Shown: one piece after another, positions 37,291-47,561 of the stretch
Numbering within the stretch: the first letter of the stretch is position 1
Layout: each line of letters begins with the position of its first letter
Assembly (NCBI GenBank): GCA_001730015.1
Contig: MDLA01000195.1
Coordinates: 1-64,000 of the forward strand
Length of the DNA stretch: 64,000 bases
Reading direction: 5' to 3'
From: Chromatiales bacterium (ex Bugula neritina AB1)
GTDB lineage: Bacteria; Pseudomonadota; Gammaproteobacteria; Granulosicoccales; Granulosicoccaceae
Translations under genes and position numbers: made by a program
Notes under the pieces: model-generated
Told to the model about the DNA's origin: nothing
Databases searched by the model: none
The model's input: only the letters and a program-made list of their open reading frames with translations

Positions 37291-37735
37291 TGGCCGACGA
37301 AAACTCTGCGTCCACACTAGATCGCAGACTGCAGCTGGCATGAATAGAAAGTTCATCGCTTACTAATTCAGGGTTTGTAAATTTGAAGCTTATACCCTGA
37401 TGATTTTAAACCACTGATAAAGACCTGCCATTGTGCAGCCGTAGTCTTCTCAACGTAGACGTCTCTGAGCGATCGGTCTGCATCAAATTACCCCTTTATT
37501 TAACCCCGAGTATTCATCTTTCTTTACCACGTTACGCAACTGGAGAAGATTAAAATGCAAAGGGAAATATCAGATTGTCAGCCAGCGGCCCCGGCGCACC
37601 GGACTTATTGCTTTTATCTCGATTTTAACTTTATGCTCCCGAGATGATACTAGCGTGCTTTATGTTCCCGGCATCAACCGGGTTGTATTTCCTCATAGTC
37701 CTTTTATTACCAGTTGATTTACCCGACACCCCGAC
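37291..37735. other. Intergenic with possible decayed lipoprotein-like frame
   Basis: A 30-codon frame with a ribosome site starts at 37555. In another frame the following bases read as a hydrophobic stretch ending in LTLCSRDD, like a lipoprotein signal, up to about 37720. Two frames would have to be joined, so this may be a dead gene. Confidence 0.3.
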
Positions 37736-38365
37736 TCAGACGGCATGAGCCAGCCATATGCAAGGCTCAAAACTCATACCTGTAAAATTCGCGGTAAACG
37801 AAGATCTCAATGGACTACATGCATAAACACCAAAGTACACGGCACATTGCGCTGGCAACGGTGGGTTATGTTTGCCCATCTCGGACGTTGTTTCGCCCAG
37901 CTTATGCAAATGAAAAATACGCATCTGCTTGAATACTAAACCGTCGAGGGAGGACTCAATCAAAAAATCAGGACCACGGCGACTCAATCGATACCAAACC
38001 TCGTTTGGCAACGGTATATCCGAAGTTGCCCAATCAGAATAACCGAAATTGGTAACCACGCTCCCGAGCTTGGACTTTTCATCATTTTCATATTCAATGG
38101 ATGCTTTGAACCAGTTTTCACTGTCAATGTAAATAATCAACCCGCACTGATCAAACAACGCATGGTAGTCAAAATTAACTTTTGCTGTAAATGTGAAATT
38201 TTCGTCAGATTCTACCTGTAATGCATGCGCATTGTCATTGCGGAAACCATAATAGGAACGTTGCCAGAAATCAGTTCCCGGCTCTGTTGTAATTGAAACC
38301 GATTCCGGACTTACGTCGTAGATTTTTGGCTTGCATATCCACTTACCAGTGGAAAAATCAATCAT
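37736..38365 (-). CDS. DUF1349 (concanavalin-like beta-sandwich) protein
   Basis: This 209-aa protein has the DUF1349 pattern: FWQRSYYGF, FTAKVNFDYHALFDQCGLII, WFKASIEYEND, SVVTNFGYSDWAT and WYRLSRRGPDFLIESSLDG. The fold is a lectin-like beta sandwich; the family is usually cytoplasmic and of unknown function. It stands alone and convergent to the cox-like operon. Confidence 0.85.
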   Translation of the reverse strand: MIDFSTGKWICKPKIYDVSPESVSITTEPGTDFWQRSYYGFRNDNAHALQVESDENFTFTAKVNFDYHALFDQCGLIIYIDSENWFKASIEYENDEKSKLGSVVTNFGYSDWATSDIPLPNEVWYRLSRRGPDFLIESSLDGLVFKQMRIFHLHKLGETTSEMGKHNPPLPAQCAVYFGVYACSPLRSSFTANFTGMSFEPCIWLAHAV

Positions 38366-38436
38366 TATTTTAACTCTATATTTTTACTCTATCGGTAGTC
38401 GAATTTTTCTTTACTCACGTAACACCGCGACACAAA
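38366..38436. other. Short upstream region of DUF1349 gene
   Basis: AT-rich upstream sequence; nothing specific is recognised. Confidence 0.3.
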
Positions 38437-38576
38437 AAATCCGCCATTTTCTAGTTTAATGAGGTTTTCTACGCCCCCAACCGGCTATCTACGCCAGCAC
38501 TCTTTGCCTATTGCCGCAAATCCCGCACAATTTACTACGCATTTTTCTTTTTACAACGCCTGTCCCTGTAAATGGT
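38437..38576. repeat. 140-bp direct repeat, left copy
   Basis: AAATCCGCCATTTTCTAG through CCCAACCGGCTATCTACGCC to CAATTTACTAC and GTCCCTGTAAATG recurs in the same orientation at 43691-43832 with a few differences. It is followed by two GGTTAAGAGTTCT/TGTTAAGAGTTCT repeats up to 38650. No gene lies between it and 38830. Confidence 0.9.
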
Positions 38577-38829
38577 CCCTGTAAATGCTTTTGAGTTTTT
38601 GTCCTGGATGCCCGGTTAAGAGTTCTCTGGATGTCCTGTTAAGAGTTCTAACGCGCCTAAGAATCTGGCCGCTGCATAAAATCAGATAATTCAGGTGAAT
38701 AATGCACAAAAATTGCAGTTGCATCATTGATCAGACAAAATCACAATGGAATGAAAGAGATATGGAGAATTTAAAGATTGAATCTCTGTCCCTGCTGTCG
38801 AGCTGGGTTGGTAGAGGAAATGCATCGAC

Positions 38830-39600
38830 ATGGGATGGTGTATGTTGAGCCAGGGACGAATACTTGCTATCTTCATCGGTGCGATAATACCGCTACATTC
38901 CTGGGCTCAGACTAATCTGACATTTTGTTATGATCCTTATCCACCCTACACCTTAGGAAGTGAAGAGTCTCTGCAGGGTGGCCTTAAGGTGGACCTGCTG
39001 CAAGCAGTTACTGAACACATCGACGGCATCACAGCGAATGTTATTCTCATGCCGTGGAAACGTTGCCAATCACAAGCAAAAGCTGGCGAAGTCGATGGGA
39101 TTTTACCGCTCTTCCGGAATGAGGAACGAGAAGAATATCTTGTGTTCACCGATGTCACGCATCAGGAAGGTTCAGCGTTCTTCTACAATTCCACGAAGTT
39201 TCCCGACGGCATAAACTGGAATGGAGACTTTGATGAGCTCTCGCATTTGCGTTTAGGTATGCTCAACGGCAGTTTTATCGACGCCGACATGGAGACTGTA
39301 TTTTCCGAAGCGCGTGAGATTACGCGGGTTCGGGATGTAAAAACACTGATGCAGCTTTTGCTGAAGTCGCGTGTGGATTTGGTTGCGACAGAAAGGTCTG
39401 TTGGAATTTATACCGCACAACAGAATGGGTGGCAGGATAAGATTGCAACCATCGAACTGTCAATCTCCGAGCGGGATTCGCAATTCGGCTTATCAATAGC
39501 ATCTGGGGCTAAGCACTATCTAAACGCATTCAACCAGGCTATCAAGGAACTCTCTGATGCTGGGGAAATCGATAGAATCTTTAGCAGGATTCCTAAATAA
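38830..39600 (+). CDS. Periplasmic solute-binding-like protein (SBP_bac_3 type)
   Basis: This 256-aa protein has a signal peptide (residues 1-26, cleavage near SWA-QTN). It has the polar amino acid binding-protein fold: TFCYDPYPPYTLG, VDLLQAVTEH, MPWKRCQSQAKAGEVDGILP, and VDLVATERSVGIY in the second lobe. No transporter genes are adjacent. A histidine kinase with a periplasmic loop follows by 108 bp, so it may act as a periplasmic sensor for that kinase; this is inference. Confidence 0.85.
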   Translation: MGWCMLSQGRILAIFIGAIIPLHSWAQTNLTFCYDPYPPYTLGSEESLQGGLKVDLLQAVTEHIDGITANVILMPWKRCQSQAKAGEVDGILPLFRNEEREEYLVFTDVTHQEGSAFFYNSTKFPDGINWNGDFDELSHLRLGMLNGSFIDADMETVFSEAREITRVRDVKTLMQLLLKSRVDLVATERSVGIYTAQQNGWQDKIATIELSISERDSQFGLSIASGAKHYLNAFNQAIKELSDAGEIDRIFSRIPK

Positions 39601-39708
39601 CGGCTTGTACTTCTCAGATGTATTGCAAGATGGGTTTTAATCGTACCCAATTCTGAGTATGTACAAAGTCCTGTTGTTATTGTTATTGCACATACATATG
39701 CTTGAATA

Positions 39709-41196
39709 ATGAAGGGAAAATCAGATCCAGCAACCATGGATACCATTTCATTATTTAAGGCATGGCTGGGTGGGGCACGCAGCCCATTGGCACGTCGCTT
39801 CGTTTATCTGACGATCCTGTGCAGCTCCGTTCTCGCTGTGTTGATGACCACTATTCAGCTCACAATAGACTACGTTAATGATCGTTCGGAATTGTATGCG
39901 TCTCCTGATAAGCTAGAATTATCCACCCTCCCGAGCCTGGCCGAAAGCCTTTGGGTTATCGACGTGCCCGTAGTCCAAAGCCAGCTTGAAGGCATTGTCC
40001 AACTCGAGGGTATGACCTATGCTGAATTGAACTACGATAGCGAGCAACTCAATGCTGGCAACCAGGACCTTAAATATTCCAGTCAACATCACTTCCCCGT
40101 AAAAAGAAGTAGTGAGCAAGGCGTCTTCGATCTGGGGATGCTTACAATCAGGCTTAGCCACGAAAAAATTAAGACTCGCGTACTTCGACGTGCAATAGTT
40201 GTTCTTCTAACAAACTTAGTAAAAACTGCGATAGTGGCGGCCATTGTTCTTCTGATATATCAGCAACTGATTGGTCGTCATCTGACGCAGTTGGCAGTGT
40301 ATGCAAAGGCATATAGTCCGGGATCATCGAGCAAGACAGTGGTGCTAAAAAGACGTACGGTTGATCCCGCATTAGAAGATGAGCTTGCGATACTTGCTCG
40401 GGCGATGAGCGACCAGGCGTTAACAATTGACTCCATCATCCATCAACTGCGCGATACAAACCGATCTCAAGCCGAGTTTACATACGCGCTATCTCATGAT
40501 CTGAAATCACCGACCAACACCCTGCATATGCTGTTGCACGAGTTTCGCGAAGTGAACACAGATGAACTGAACGAAGACAGTGTCAATATCCTCAATCACC
40601 TGGATTCGACCGTCACTCGTATGAGCAGACTTATAGAGGATGTTCTCACGTATTCGCGTTCAGTTGATGTGGACATGTTAGTTGAAGACATTGATCTGAA
40701 AGCCGAGATCGAGGAGATCGTTAAAATCGATCTGCTTGGGGACATCGCTAATACCGATGCCGAGATCAGGATTGGAGCGCTCCCTAAGGTAACTGGCAAC
40801 GTAGGCCAGCTTAGGTTGCTGTTTCAGAATCTTATTTCCAATGCCATCAAGTTCTGTGACTCGGAGCGAAAGCCTGTGGTTGTCGTCGAAGGTGTCCCGA
40901 TTGCTGAGAGCGGTCTTATCTCTGTTAGTGTCAAAGACAATGGCATCGGGATTGATGAGCGGTACCAAGATAGAATCTTCGGTCTTTTTAAACGCCTGCA
41001 TTCGCACACTCAGTATCAAGGATCAGGTATTGGCTTATCGATCTGTCAACGCGTTATCTCGAATCACGGAGGTTGGATAAAAGTTGTATCGGAAGAGGGG
41101 GCTGGTAGCACGTTCATTGTAGCGTTACCAGAAAAAAGCGTGGAAAAAAACGTGATTCCAATTGATGAAAGGAGTGAGCAATTAGCTTCGATATGA
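39709..41196 (+). CDS. Membrane histidine kinase
   Basis: This 495-aa sensor has TM1 at about residues 31-53, a periplasmic part to about 162, TM2 at about 163-185 and a HAMP-like linker. The HisKA box is YALSHDLKSPTNTL with His263. The ATPase domain has NLISNAIKFC (N box), KDNGIGIDE (G1), FGLFKRLHS (F box) and GSGIGLSICQRV (G2). The partner is probably the single-domain regulator at 41724. Confidence 0.93.
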   Translation: MKGKSDPATMDTISLFKAWLGGARSPLARRFVYLTILCSSVLAVLMTTIQLTIDYVNDRSELYASPDKLELSTLPSLAESLWVIDVPVVQSQLEGIVQLEGMTYAELNYDSEQLNAGNQDLKYSSQHHFPVKRSSEQGVFDLGMLTIRLSHEKIKTRVLRRAIVVLLTNLVKTAIVAAIVLLIYQQLIGRHLTQLAVYAKAYSPGSSSKTVVLKRRTVDPALEDELAILARAMSDQALTIDSIIHQLRDTNRSQAEFTYALSHDLKSPTNTLHMLLHEFREVNTDELNEDSVNILNHLDSTVTRMSRLIEDVLTYSRSVDVDMLVEDIDLKAEIEEIVKIDLLGDIANTDAEIRIGALPKVTGNVGQLRLLFQNLISNAIKFCDSERKPVVVVEGVPIAESGLISVSVKDNGIGIDERYQDRIFGLFKRLHSHTQYQGSGIGLSICQRVISNHGGWIKVVSEEGAGSTFIVALPEKSVEKNVIPIDERSEQLASI

Positions 41197-41261
41197 GTAT
41201 ACTGACAAAAATAGGGGCACAATCTCATATCAGACCGGCGTATTGGTCGGCACATGATTCC
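41197..41261. other. Short gap after the kinase gene
   Basis: No terminator or gene seen before MITE1c. Confidence 0.3.
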
Positions 41262-41447
41262 CCTGGTGTTGCATAAAATTCCGGCTCAGAACCGCTGCGC
41301 TTCTTCTATAGCAGCATCCAAGGCGCTGTACTCATTTTTACTGAATATCACTTAGAATGACGAGGCTCAATCCAGTAAAATCTCCGTGCAGCTCCTATTA
41401 TACTGCTCTATAAGCTTCTGAAATCGAAATTTAATGCATAACCAGGG
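41262..41447 (+). mobile_element. MITE1 copy c
   Basis: The ends are CCCTGGTGTTGCATAAAATT and TTTAATGCATAACCAGGG. The body carries all blocks of the family (CGCTGCGCTTCTTCTATAG, GGCGCTGTACTCATTTTTAC, GAGGCTCAATCCAGTAAAA). It separates the kinase from its likely regulator gene. The remaining bases to 41723 hold no recognised gene. Confidence 0.85.
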
Positions 41448-41723
41448 TTTAGTTAGATTCGATTTGCTATTACTGGGGTATAAACTAATGGGTACTGGTT
41501 GTAGTGTGCAGGTGAGACCATTGAATTGCCAATTCTCATCTCCGGTTGTATCGAGGTCGACTTGCAAGGGCTGGCCTTGTATGTTTACTCTTACTATAGA
41601 AGTTGAATTATTTGCACTGAAACCACAGAATTAGATTGGATAGTGCTTGAAACAGAATAGAGAAGCCTTGCTCTGTGGGAGAACAAGGGGCGAAGTTCCA
41701 GAGTTTCACTTAAGGGAGGGGGG

Positions 41724-42131
41724 ATGAGTACGAAAATTATCAGCAAAGCAGCCATTGTCGATGATGATATCGTTCAATTAATGTTGTACGAGAGGGTTAT
41801 TAATCGAAGCGGGCTTGTAAAAGAGGTTTTGAAATTTGAATCAGCGGAAGTTGCACTTCAGTACCTGAAAAATGAAGAAAACGAACGGATTGATGTTTTG
41901 TTTCTCGACATCAATATGCCGAGGATGGATGGATTCGAATTTCTCGAAGCGGCTACCAGCTCTATAGGATCTGATTTTATCGACTGTGTTGTTATTATGT
42001 TAACTACTTCGCTTGACCCCCTTGACCGGAAAAGGGCCGAGGAATTTAAGGTGGTCAAATCCTTTTTGAGTAAACCACTCACCGAAGAAGCGTTGCAAGA
42101 TGTCGCTGAAATGATTGACCCTATCAATTAA
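41724..42131 (+). CDS. Single-domain response regulator
   Basis: This 135-aa CheY-like receiver has acidic residues in AIVDDDIVQ, the phosphoryl Asp62 in VLFLDINMPRMDG, Thr in MLTTSLD and Lys in SFLSKPLT. It has no output domain. A GGGAGGGGGG ribosome site precedes the ATG. Such stand-alone receivers next to hybrid-free kinases often act on a protein partner. Confidence 0.92.
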   Translation: MSTKIISKAAIVDDDIVQLMLYERVINRSGLVKEVLKFESAEVALQYLKNEENERIDVLFLDINMPRMDGFEFLEAATSSIGSDFIDCVVIMLTTSLDPLDRKRAEEFKVVKSFLSKPLTEEALQDVAEMIDPIN

Positions 42132-42365
42132 AGCGGTATAGATCTTCCTTGTTCGAGATGCCGGATTTCGTAGCGGCTATTCGCTTTGTATCGCTTCAGT
42201 CGGAATCGGACACGGCCCTGATGCCAATTTGAGACCTAATGGCCTCAATAAAATTACAAAATCAAGCAGCAGCTTCTGCTGTTGCTCTTGCTTGTTGTCG
42301 ACGGTTTTTTCTATCCTCCCTGGCTTATGCCAGCTTTTCCTCTCTACGCTTAAAGATATCCCTTT

Positions 42366-42480
42366 CCTAGCCCTGTAAATTTTGAGCTGGAGTGACGTAT
42401 CCAATCGCACTGTGTAGTCGCTCATGGTTGTAGTGCTGAATGTAATCTCCAATCGACTGCTTCATTTGCTCTATATCATC
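42366..42480 (-). pseudogene. Remnant of an IS3-family (orfB) transposase, C-terminal end
   Basis: The minus strand reads DDIEQMKQSIGDYIQHYN then HERLHSAIGYVTPAQ and a stop. This is the C-terminal YNxxRxHSAIGYxTP block of IS3-group integrase domains. Everything upstream is missing; a REP-like sequence takes its place at 42482. The bases 42132-42365 hold no other recognised gene. Confidence 0.8.
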
Positions 42481-42481
42481 A

Positions 42482-42516
42482 AAGCACAGAAATCAGGACA
42501 GGCACCGTAAAAAGAC
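42482..42516. repeat. Short repeat upstream of RAYT 2
   Basis: GCACAGAAATCAGGACAGG then CACCGTAAAAAGACA recurs at 51010-51044. It is a candidate recognition sequence for the second RAYT. Confidence 0.65.
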
Positions 42517-42596
42517 AAAGTGTGAACCACGCCTCATTGCAGATTTTGTTACTACGGCAGTATTTGAATTGTAATTTGCTGTAGGAAGTAACCGCC

Positions 42597-43607
42597 GTGA
42601 CAAAACCACGAAAACAACAGATCTCTCTCGATACCACTCCGTTCTACCACTGTATTACTCGCTGCGTTAGACACTCCTTTCTTTGTGGATTTGACAAACT
42701 GTCCGGCCGGAGCTTCGAACATCGCCGCCAGCAGATACAAGATGATATGCTCCGCCTTGCCTCTGTGTTCTATATCGACATCGCGGCGTTCTGCGTTATG
42801 TCAAATCACTATCACCTCGTGCTCCATGCGCGGCGCGACGATTCCATCGCCGACACCCCTCGCTCCATTGTGTATCGCGCTCACCAGATCATAGCTGGTA
42901 CCGAGGTCACACGCAAATTTCTCAAAAATGAGCTCATCGAACCTTGGGAGCATGAGCAGCTCAATGTCTTTGTCGATACCTGGCGTACACGCCTGTTTAA
43001 TATCAGCTGGTTTATGAAATTCCTGAACGAAGGTATTGCGCGAAGAGCCAATAAAGAAGACGACTGCACTGGGCACTTCTGGGAAGCTCGCTACAAATCA
43101 CAAACCCTGCTCGATGAAAAAGCAGTCCTCAGCTGTACGGCCTATGTTGACCTCAATCCCATCAGGGCTGCCATGGCCCCTACCCCGGAACAATCCGATC
43201 ATACCAGCATTCAGCTACGCATCGAATACTGGAAAAATAAGGCGGCTGGTACAGGGACCACGGATGATTCAGAGGATTATCAGCCAAAGTCCTTGATGCC
43301 CTTTGCAGGTAAACCTCGCCAATCGATGCCGCCCGGATTGGAATTCAATTTAATTGATTACATCGAGCTGATTGACTGGACTGGCCGAATTATTCGCGCG
43401 GACAAACGCGGCTCGATTCCCGATGATCTACCGCCTATAATCCAGCGAATTGATATTTCACCGGAACATTGGCTCGAACTCGCCACCCACTTTGAAGATC
43501 GATTCAAAGGCATGGCCGGCTCTATTCAATCCCTCAAAACAATGTGCGCTAACTTTGGCTTAAAAAGAATGGCCAATCTCGCCAGCAGCAAATTATTGTT
43601 TGGCTGA
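42597..43607 (+). CDS. REP-associated tyrosine transposase (RAYT), copy 2
   Basis: This 336-aa protein starts with GTG at 42597; both this gene and RAYT 1 are preceded by GTAGGAAGTA. It shares block structure with RAYT 1: FYHCITRCVRHSFLCG, HYH at residues 71-73, NISWFMKFLNEGIARRAN, CTGHFWEARYKSQ and YVDLNPIRAAMAP. The two are homologous but clearly diverged, so they represent two lineages with different flanking palindromes. The frame is intact. Confidence 0.92.
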   Translation: MTKPRKQQISLDTTPFYHCITRCVRHSFLCGFDKLSGRSFEHRRQQIQDDMLRLASVFYIDIAAFCVMSNHYHLVLHARRDDSIADTPRSIVYRAHQIIAGTEVTRKFLKNELIEPWEHEQLNVFVDTWRTRLFNISWFMKFLNEGIARRANKEDDCTGHFWEARYKSQTLLDEKAVLSCTAYVDLNPIRAAMAPTPEQSDHTSIQLRIEYWKNKAAGTGTTDDSEDYQPKSLMPFAGKPRQSMPPGLEFNLIDYIELIDWTGRIIRADKRGSIPDDLPPIIQRIDISPEHWLELATHFEDRFKGMAGSIQSLKTMCANFGLKRMANLASSKLLFG

Positions 43608-43690
43608 CGACCACCTCGTTTAATACAAAAACAAGAGTCGCCACTTTCACGGCATGATTTGCTGTGCCTGTGTTGCTCCCAACAACACAA
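43608..43690. other. Gap after RAYT 2
   Basis: No gene seen; leads directly into the right copy of the 140-bp direct repeat. Confidence 0.3.
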
Positions 43691-43832
43691 GAAATCCGCC
43701 ATTTTCTAGTTTAATGTGGCTTGATACGCCCCCAACCGGCTATCTACGCCAGCACTCTTTGCCTATTGCCGCAAATCCCGCACAATTTACTACACTGTTT
43801 TCTTTTTACCAACGCATGTCCCTGTAAATGTC
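43691..43832. repeat. 140-bp direct repeat, right copy
   Basis: Same orientation and nearly the same sequence as 38437-38576. From here to 44131 no gene is recognised. Confidence 0.9.
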
Positions 43833-44131
43833 TCCGGATTCTGGCATCGGCAGCACCTGATAATCATGTAAACAACAGGCTAAGGCCCGATCGGTGGTGC
43901 CGGTGGCAGCGGCTTCGTTAGTGCCAACGCGTTCATGGGGTTGTATCTATAATTACTGCATATGCGTGCCACTATTGTACTATTTGGCTATGCTGGTAGC
44001 TTGGTATAAAGGTGATGCATGAATACCAAACGTGACCCCAATGTCCGACTTATTTGTTCCGCTGCTGCAGTAATTGCACTTACAAATTGAATTCAAGATC
44101 AATCACTGAGACCCAAAATCAGTGCCTGCGC

Positions 44132-46465
44132 TTACAGGCTGTTATTTTGTTGTTGTTCCTGAGATTTCTCCTGAACAGCTTCCGATGCCGCTCCGGCTAT
44201 CTGTGCTTTTTGTTGTTCGTTGAGGTTTTCTGACTCTTCCCCTTGCAGTTTAACTCTGACTTCCTTTCTGGCGAACTGGAGGCCATTTTCATCAAAAGCT
44301 TTCTGCACACGATTATACAGTTCTTTGCGGATCGTAAACTGGGTACCAGGCTTAGCCATGAATTTCCCGCGCATCACAATACCCACATCATTTACTTCAA
44401 GCACCCCCTGAGATTTGAAGGGTTGAATGAAGTCGTCTTTGAATTCTTCGACCTCCATCATCTCCTTACCGATTTGCTTAAATATCTTTTTCACCTTATG
44501 CAGCTCAGTATCGAAGGGCAGGGTAAATTGAAGTTTCATAATGACCCAGTCACGGGAATAATTCGTTAGTTTAGGAATTTCGCCATATGGAATGGTGTGT
44601 ATAGCACCCCGATGATGGCGCAATTGCATGGAGCGTAGTGAGATTTTTTCTACGGTACCCAGCGTATCTTCAATGGAAACATATTCCCCGGCACGGAAGG
44701 CATCATCAATTAGGAAGAATAAACCAGATACTATATCCTGTACCAGTTTCTGTGCACCAAAACCTACGGCAATACCGATAACACCAGCACCAGCGAGCAA
44801 GGGTGTAATATTGATGCCGATATTGCTCAAGGCGATGAAAAGGGTCATGACCACAATCATGCTCTGTAAAAAAAAGCGTAGGAGCGGCAAGGTCGTAGAT
44901 AGGCGAGAAGCTCCGCCCCCCCCACCTTCACCACCACCTGGTTCTTCTTTTTTCAGATCAATACCAGCGGCTGTAGCTTCAGATGCCAACTTATGGTTAA
45001 TCCAAAGCGTCACCACCTCCCAGATTACATAGCCAATCGAAAGAATCACCAATAATTGCATTATATCCGTGGCAACATGAGAGCCTACACCCTGCGCAGT
45101 TAAGTCATATAGTTGAATTTGCCAGACTAAACCCATGATGAATAATGCGCCCCCAAACAACAAAGCCCGCCCAACCCGAATGTAACTTAGTTTCGTGGAC
45201 TGGTAGGCTTTACTTGCGACCTCACCCGTACCTGACGTTGGGGGGATTATGGAGGCAACAGCCGTTCTAATTAAAGTATCAAAAACCGGAATAGACAATA
45301 GTAAGAACAGCGTAACCGTGTTCGGCTCGTGTTGTAACAGGTGAAAAGCCTGATAGGAGACGATCAATCCAAAAACCAGCCATGTAAAAATACTGGCGAA
45401 AATCAAAAGATAAGGATAAACCCGGGCAAACCCGCTTTTAGTGTGAGTACCTTCTCTATCCCACCTTGAGATCATTTCTGTTAAGCCGTTTCGCGCGTGC
45501 CAAACGATAAATATAAAATACGCATGTACTGCCAGATTGATCCAATATCCCAAAAGCATCTCATCGGGTAGAGCACCATTTATAATCATAAATTTTATCC
45601 ACGCATTTCCAACACCTATCAATAAAATCAGTCCGAATTGATGGCGGTGCAGGAAGCGAGCAGTCCATTCATCAGTATGAACAATGCGCAACTCCGGTCG
45701 ATTGGGAGCCAATAGAAATCGGGAAATAGCCAATATCAAGCGTGGGAGGAAAATCAGGTTATTCATGATTAAATAACTGAAACCATCAGCCGTTTTTAAT
45801 TGTATCAGATCAATGACTATTGTCATTACGACAATAAAAGTTATCAACCCAGCCATGTCCAATGCAAATCGTAGACTAAGGAGTTTGAATGATTCTCGAT
45901 AAGAGTCAGGATTAACAGGGTTGGCTATTTGTTGCTGCCATTTACGAGTTAGTAGAGTAACTCCCCATTCCGCTAAAAAGCCCAATGCCAGAGCTAATCC
46001 CAGCACAGTAAAAACAGGTAAGAGGCCACCTTCTCCCTGACGACTAATAAAATTTTTGGCAACCCTTATCTGTGTAGCGGGGATTTCGGGTAGTTTGATT
46101 ATCGAGAGTTTCGCAGAGTCATAAATTCCGCTTGCCCACTGACTGAAAAATGCAATTACCCCTTGGCTTACTGTTTGTGTTTGTTCTGCTTTCATTACTG
46201 CTACCTTGGCATCAAGCTCGCCTGCTAATACTTGCCGTACCTGTTCATCGGAAAGCATAAACATCATTGCCCGAACTGCTTCAGGGCTATCTAGGTTTGC
46301 GCTCAGGTCAGTAGTCGTAGTTTCGGTCGAAGTTTTGATATGCGGCAGCGTTGCTGCTGTGGCTGATGGCATCACTGCCAAAGTAGTTACAGCCAGACAG
46401 AGTAGTAGCCAAATTTGTGCGGGGTGATTATATCGATTGGCTTTTGTAAGGATTTGTAGTTCCAC
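44132..46465 (-). CDS. Large mechanosensitive ion channel (MscS family)
   Basis: This 777-aa protein has a signal-like N-terminus (residues 15-38), a periplasmic part to about 145, then about nine to ten membrane helices. The MscS pore and beta domain follow, with the gating helix region ITPLLAGAGVIGIAVGFGAQK, then LVQDIVSGLFFLIDDAFRAG and VSIEDTLGTVEKISLRS. The C-terminal part has the alpha/beta cytoplasmic domain and a Gln-rich tail. It releases solutes on hypo-osmotic shock. It is monocistronic. Confidence 0.93.
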   Translation of the reverse strand: MELQILTKANRYNHPAQIWLLLCLAVTTLAVMPSATAATLPHIKTSTETTTTDLSANLDSPEAVRAMMFMLSDEQVRQVLAGELDAKVAVMKAEQTQTVSQGVIAFFSQWASGIYDSAKLSIIKLPEIPATQIRVAKNFISRQGEGGLLPVFTVLGLALALGFLAEWGVTLLTRKWQQQIANPVNPDSYRESFKLLSLRFALDMAGLITFIVVMTIVIDLIQLKTADGFSYLIMNNLIFLPRLILAISRFLLAPNRPELRIVHTDEWTARFLHRHQFGLILLIGVGNAWIKFMIINGALPDEMLLGYWINLAVHAYFIFIVWHARNGLTEMISRWDREGTHTKSGFARVYPYLLIFASIFTWLVFGLIVSYQAFHLLQHEPNTVTLFLLLSIPVFDTLIRTAVASIIPPTSGTGEVASKAYQSTKLSYIRVGRALLFGGALFIMGLVWQIQLYDLTAQGVGSHVATDIMQLLVILSIGYVIWEVVTLWINHKLASEATAAGIDLKKEEPGGGEGGGGGASRLSTTLPLLRFFLQSMIVVMTLFIALSNIGINITPLLAGAGVIGIAVGFGAQKLVQDIVSGLFFLIDDAFRAGEYVSIEDTLGTVEKISLRSMQLRHHRGAIHTIPYGEIPKLTNYSRDWVIMKLQFTLPFDTELHKVKKIFKQIGKEMMEVEEFKDDFIQPFKSQGVLEVNDVGIVMRGKFMAKPGTQFTIRKELYNRVQKAFDENGLQFARKEVRVKLQGEESENLNEQQKAQIAGAASEAVQEKSQEQQQNNSL

Positions 46466-46748
46466 GAAGTACCGCTCCAGAGGAGGTTGAAGGTAAAGAT
46501 AACAAGAGTAACAGAGCTATTTAGATATGGGCCACCAATCGCATCGATACACAAGGTTCGACCGAATGGTTTAAATTGGCCAGATCAGCTAAAATGTATG
46601 ATCTTTCACTACTGACCCGTTAGCTTTCAGAAGATTGTATAATGATGGCTGTCAGTTCGATCTCTATCGCGATGCCTTCGTCGAAGTAACTCAATTAGAT
46701 CCCAATTCTTAAACTAATTCATTTGTAATAAACGAAGTACTTTTTGCA

Positions 46749-47529
46749 TCAAGATGCTAATTTCCATTGAAACTTCAACAATGCAATCAATAAATTGACA
46801 CACATCGCGATCCAAATTTGCATCAATGTCGCGTCCTTGCTTGTTCCGTAAAATCCCAGAACTTTAACCATTGCATTGCATTTGATTTCAATCGGGCGAC
46901 GAAGTATAAGCCCATGATCGTCAGCGTTTTCTACCATTTGTAGTCCGTATAACCCCAATCTACCTCAACAATACTTCCCTTGAGAAGGTCAACGCATCTG
47001 CCTGCCTTTACCTCACATTCGTTGGCGCTAGACATACATACAAATTCTGGTAAAACTCCTCTGTGATCCTTCGCTACATCGAGTTATTTCCGGCCTTGTT
47101 CTTGCGAAATTTCCCCTAAGGAAATACTGACATGCACAAGTCTATTGTAGTCGCATCCATTGAGCACAGTTCGTTTTTGAAACGAAATCAGTGTCCCGGT
47201 GCAAGATGTGTAGCCTGGCCCAGTAACTTCCCACACATCTGTTCGTATAGTTCATTAGGCTTATTCTCGTTTATTCGAGCTAAGTTAGAGCGGGATGGTT
47301 TTGCGCTACCTAAGTGGTAGAGTCTCAGATATTGAGCGCCCATGCTATCGACAACATCGCGAAGGCTTTTACGTCCAGTCAGCTGCCCCACCATCATGGT
47401 CACAAACTGCGACCATCTCGATGCTCATTGAAACATCCGCCCTCTGTGATACTGATTTGTCAGCCTTTCGACTTCAAGCCTCGATACTAATTGGAGGATC
47501 TGACTCAGGATCGTATTTCAATGCGCCAT
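46749..47529 (-). pseudogene. Wrecked IS4-family transposase gene
   Basis: The minus strand from 47529 reads MAH, stop, NTILSQILQLVSRLEVERL, another stop, then WSQFVTMMVGQLTGRKSLRD and LYHLGSAKPSRSNLARIN. Further on it reads SMDATTIDLCMSVFP in a shifted frame, and IKCNAMVKVLGFYGTSKDA with TQIWIA-like MQIWIAMCVNLLIALLKFQ at the end. These are the N-terminal, DDE-1 and C-terminal blocks of IS4-type transposases. Stops, frameshifts and an internal deletion make it dead. The gap 46466-46748 holds no gene. Confidence 0.85.
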
Positions 47530-47561
47530 GGCCTGATTCTTCTTTGTTTCAGGTTACCTTA

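Noticed and set aside
42177..42452. 91-aa minus-strand gene
   Set aside because: It is out of frame with the IS3-transposase remnant, which explains the conserved part.
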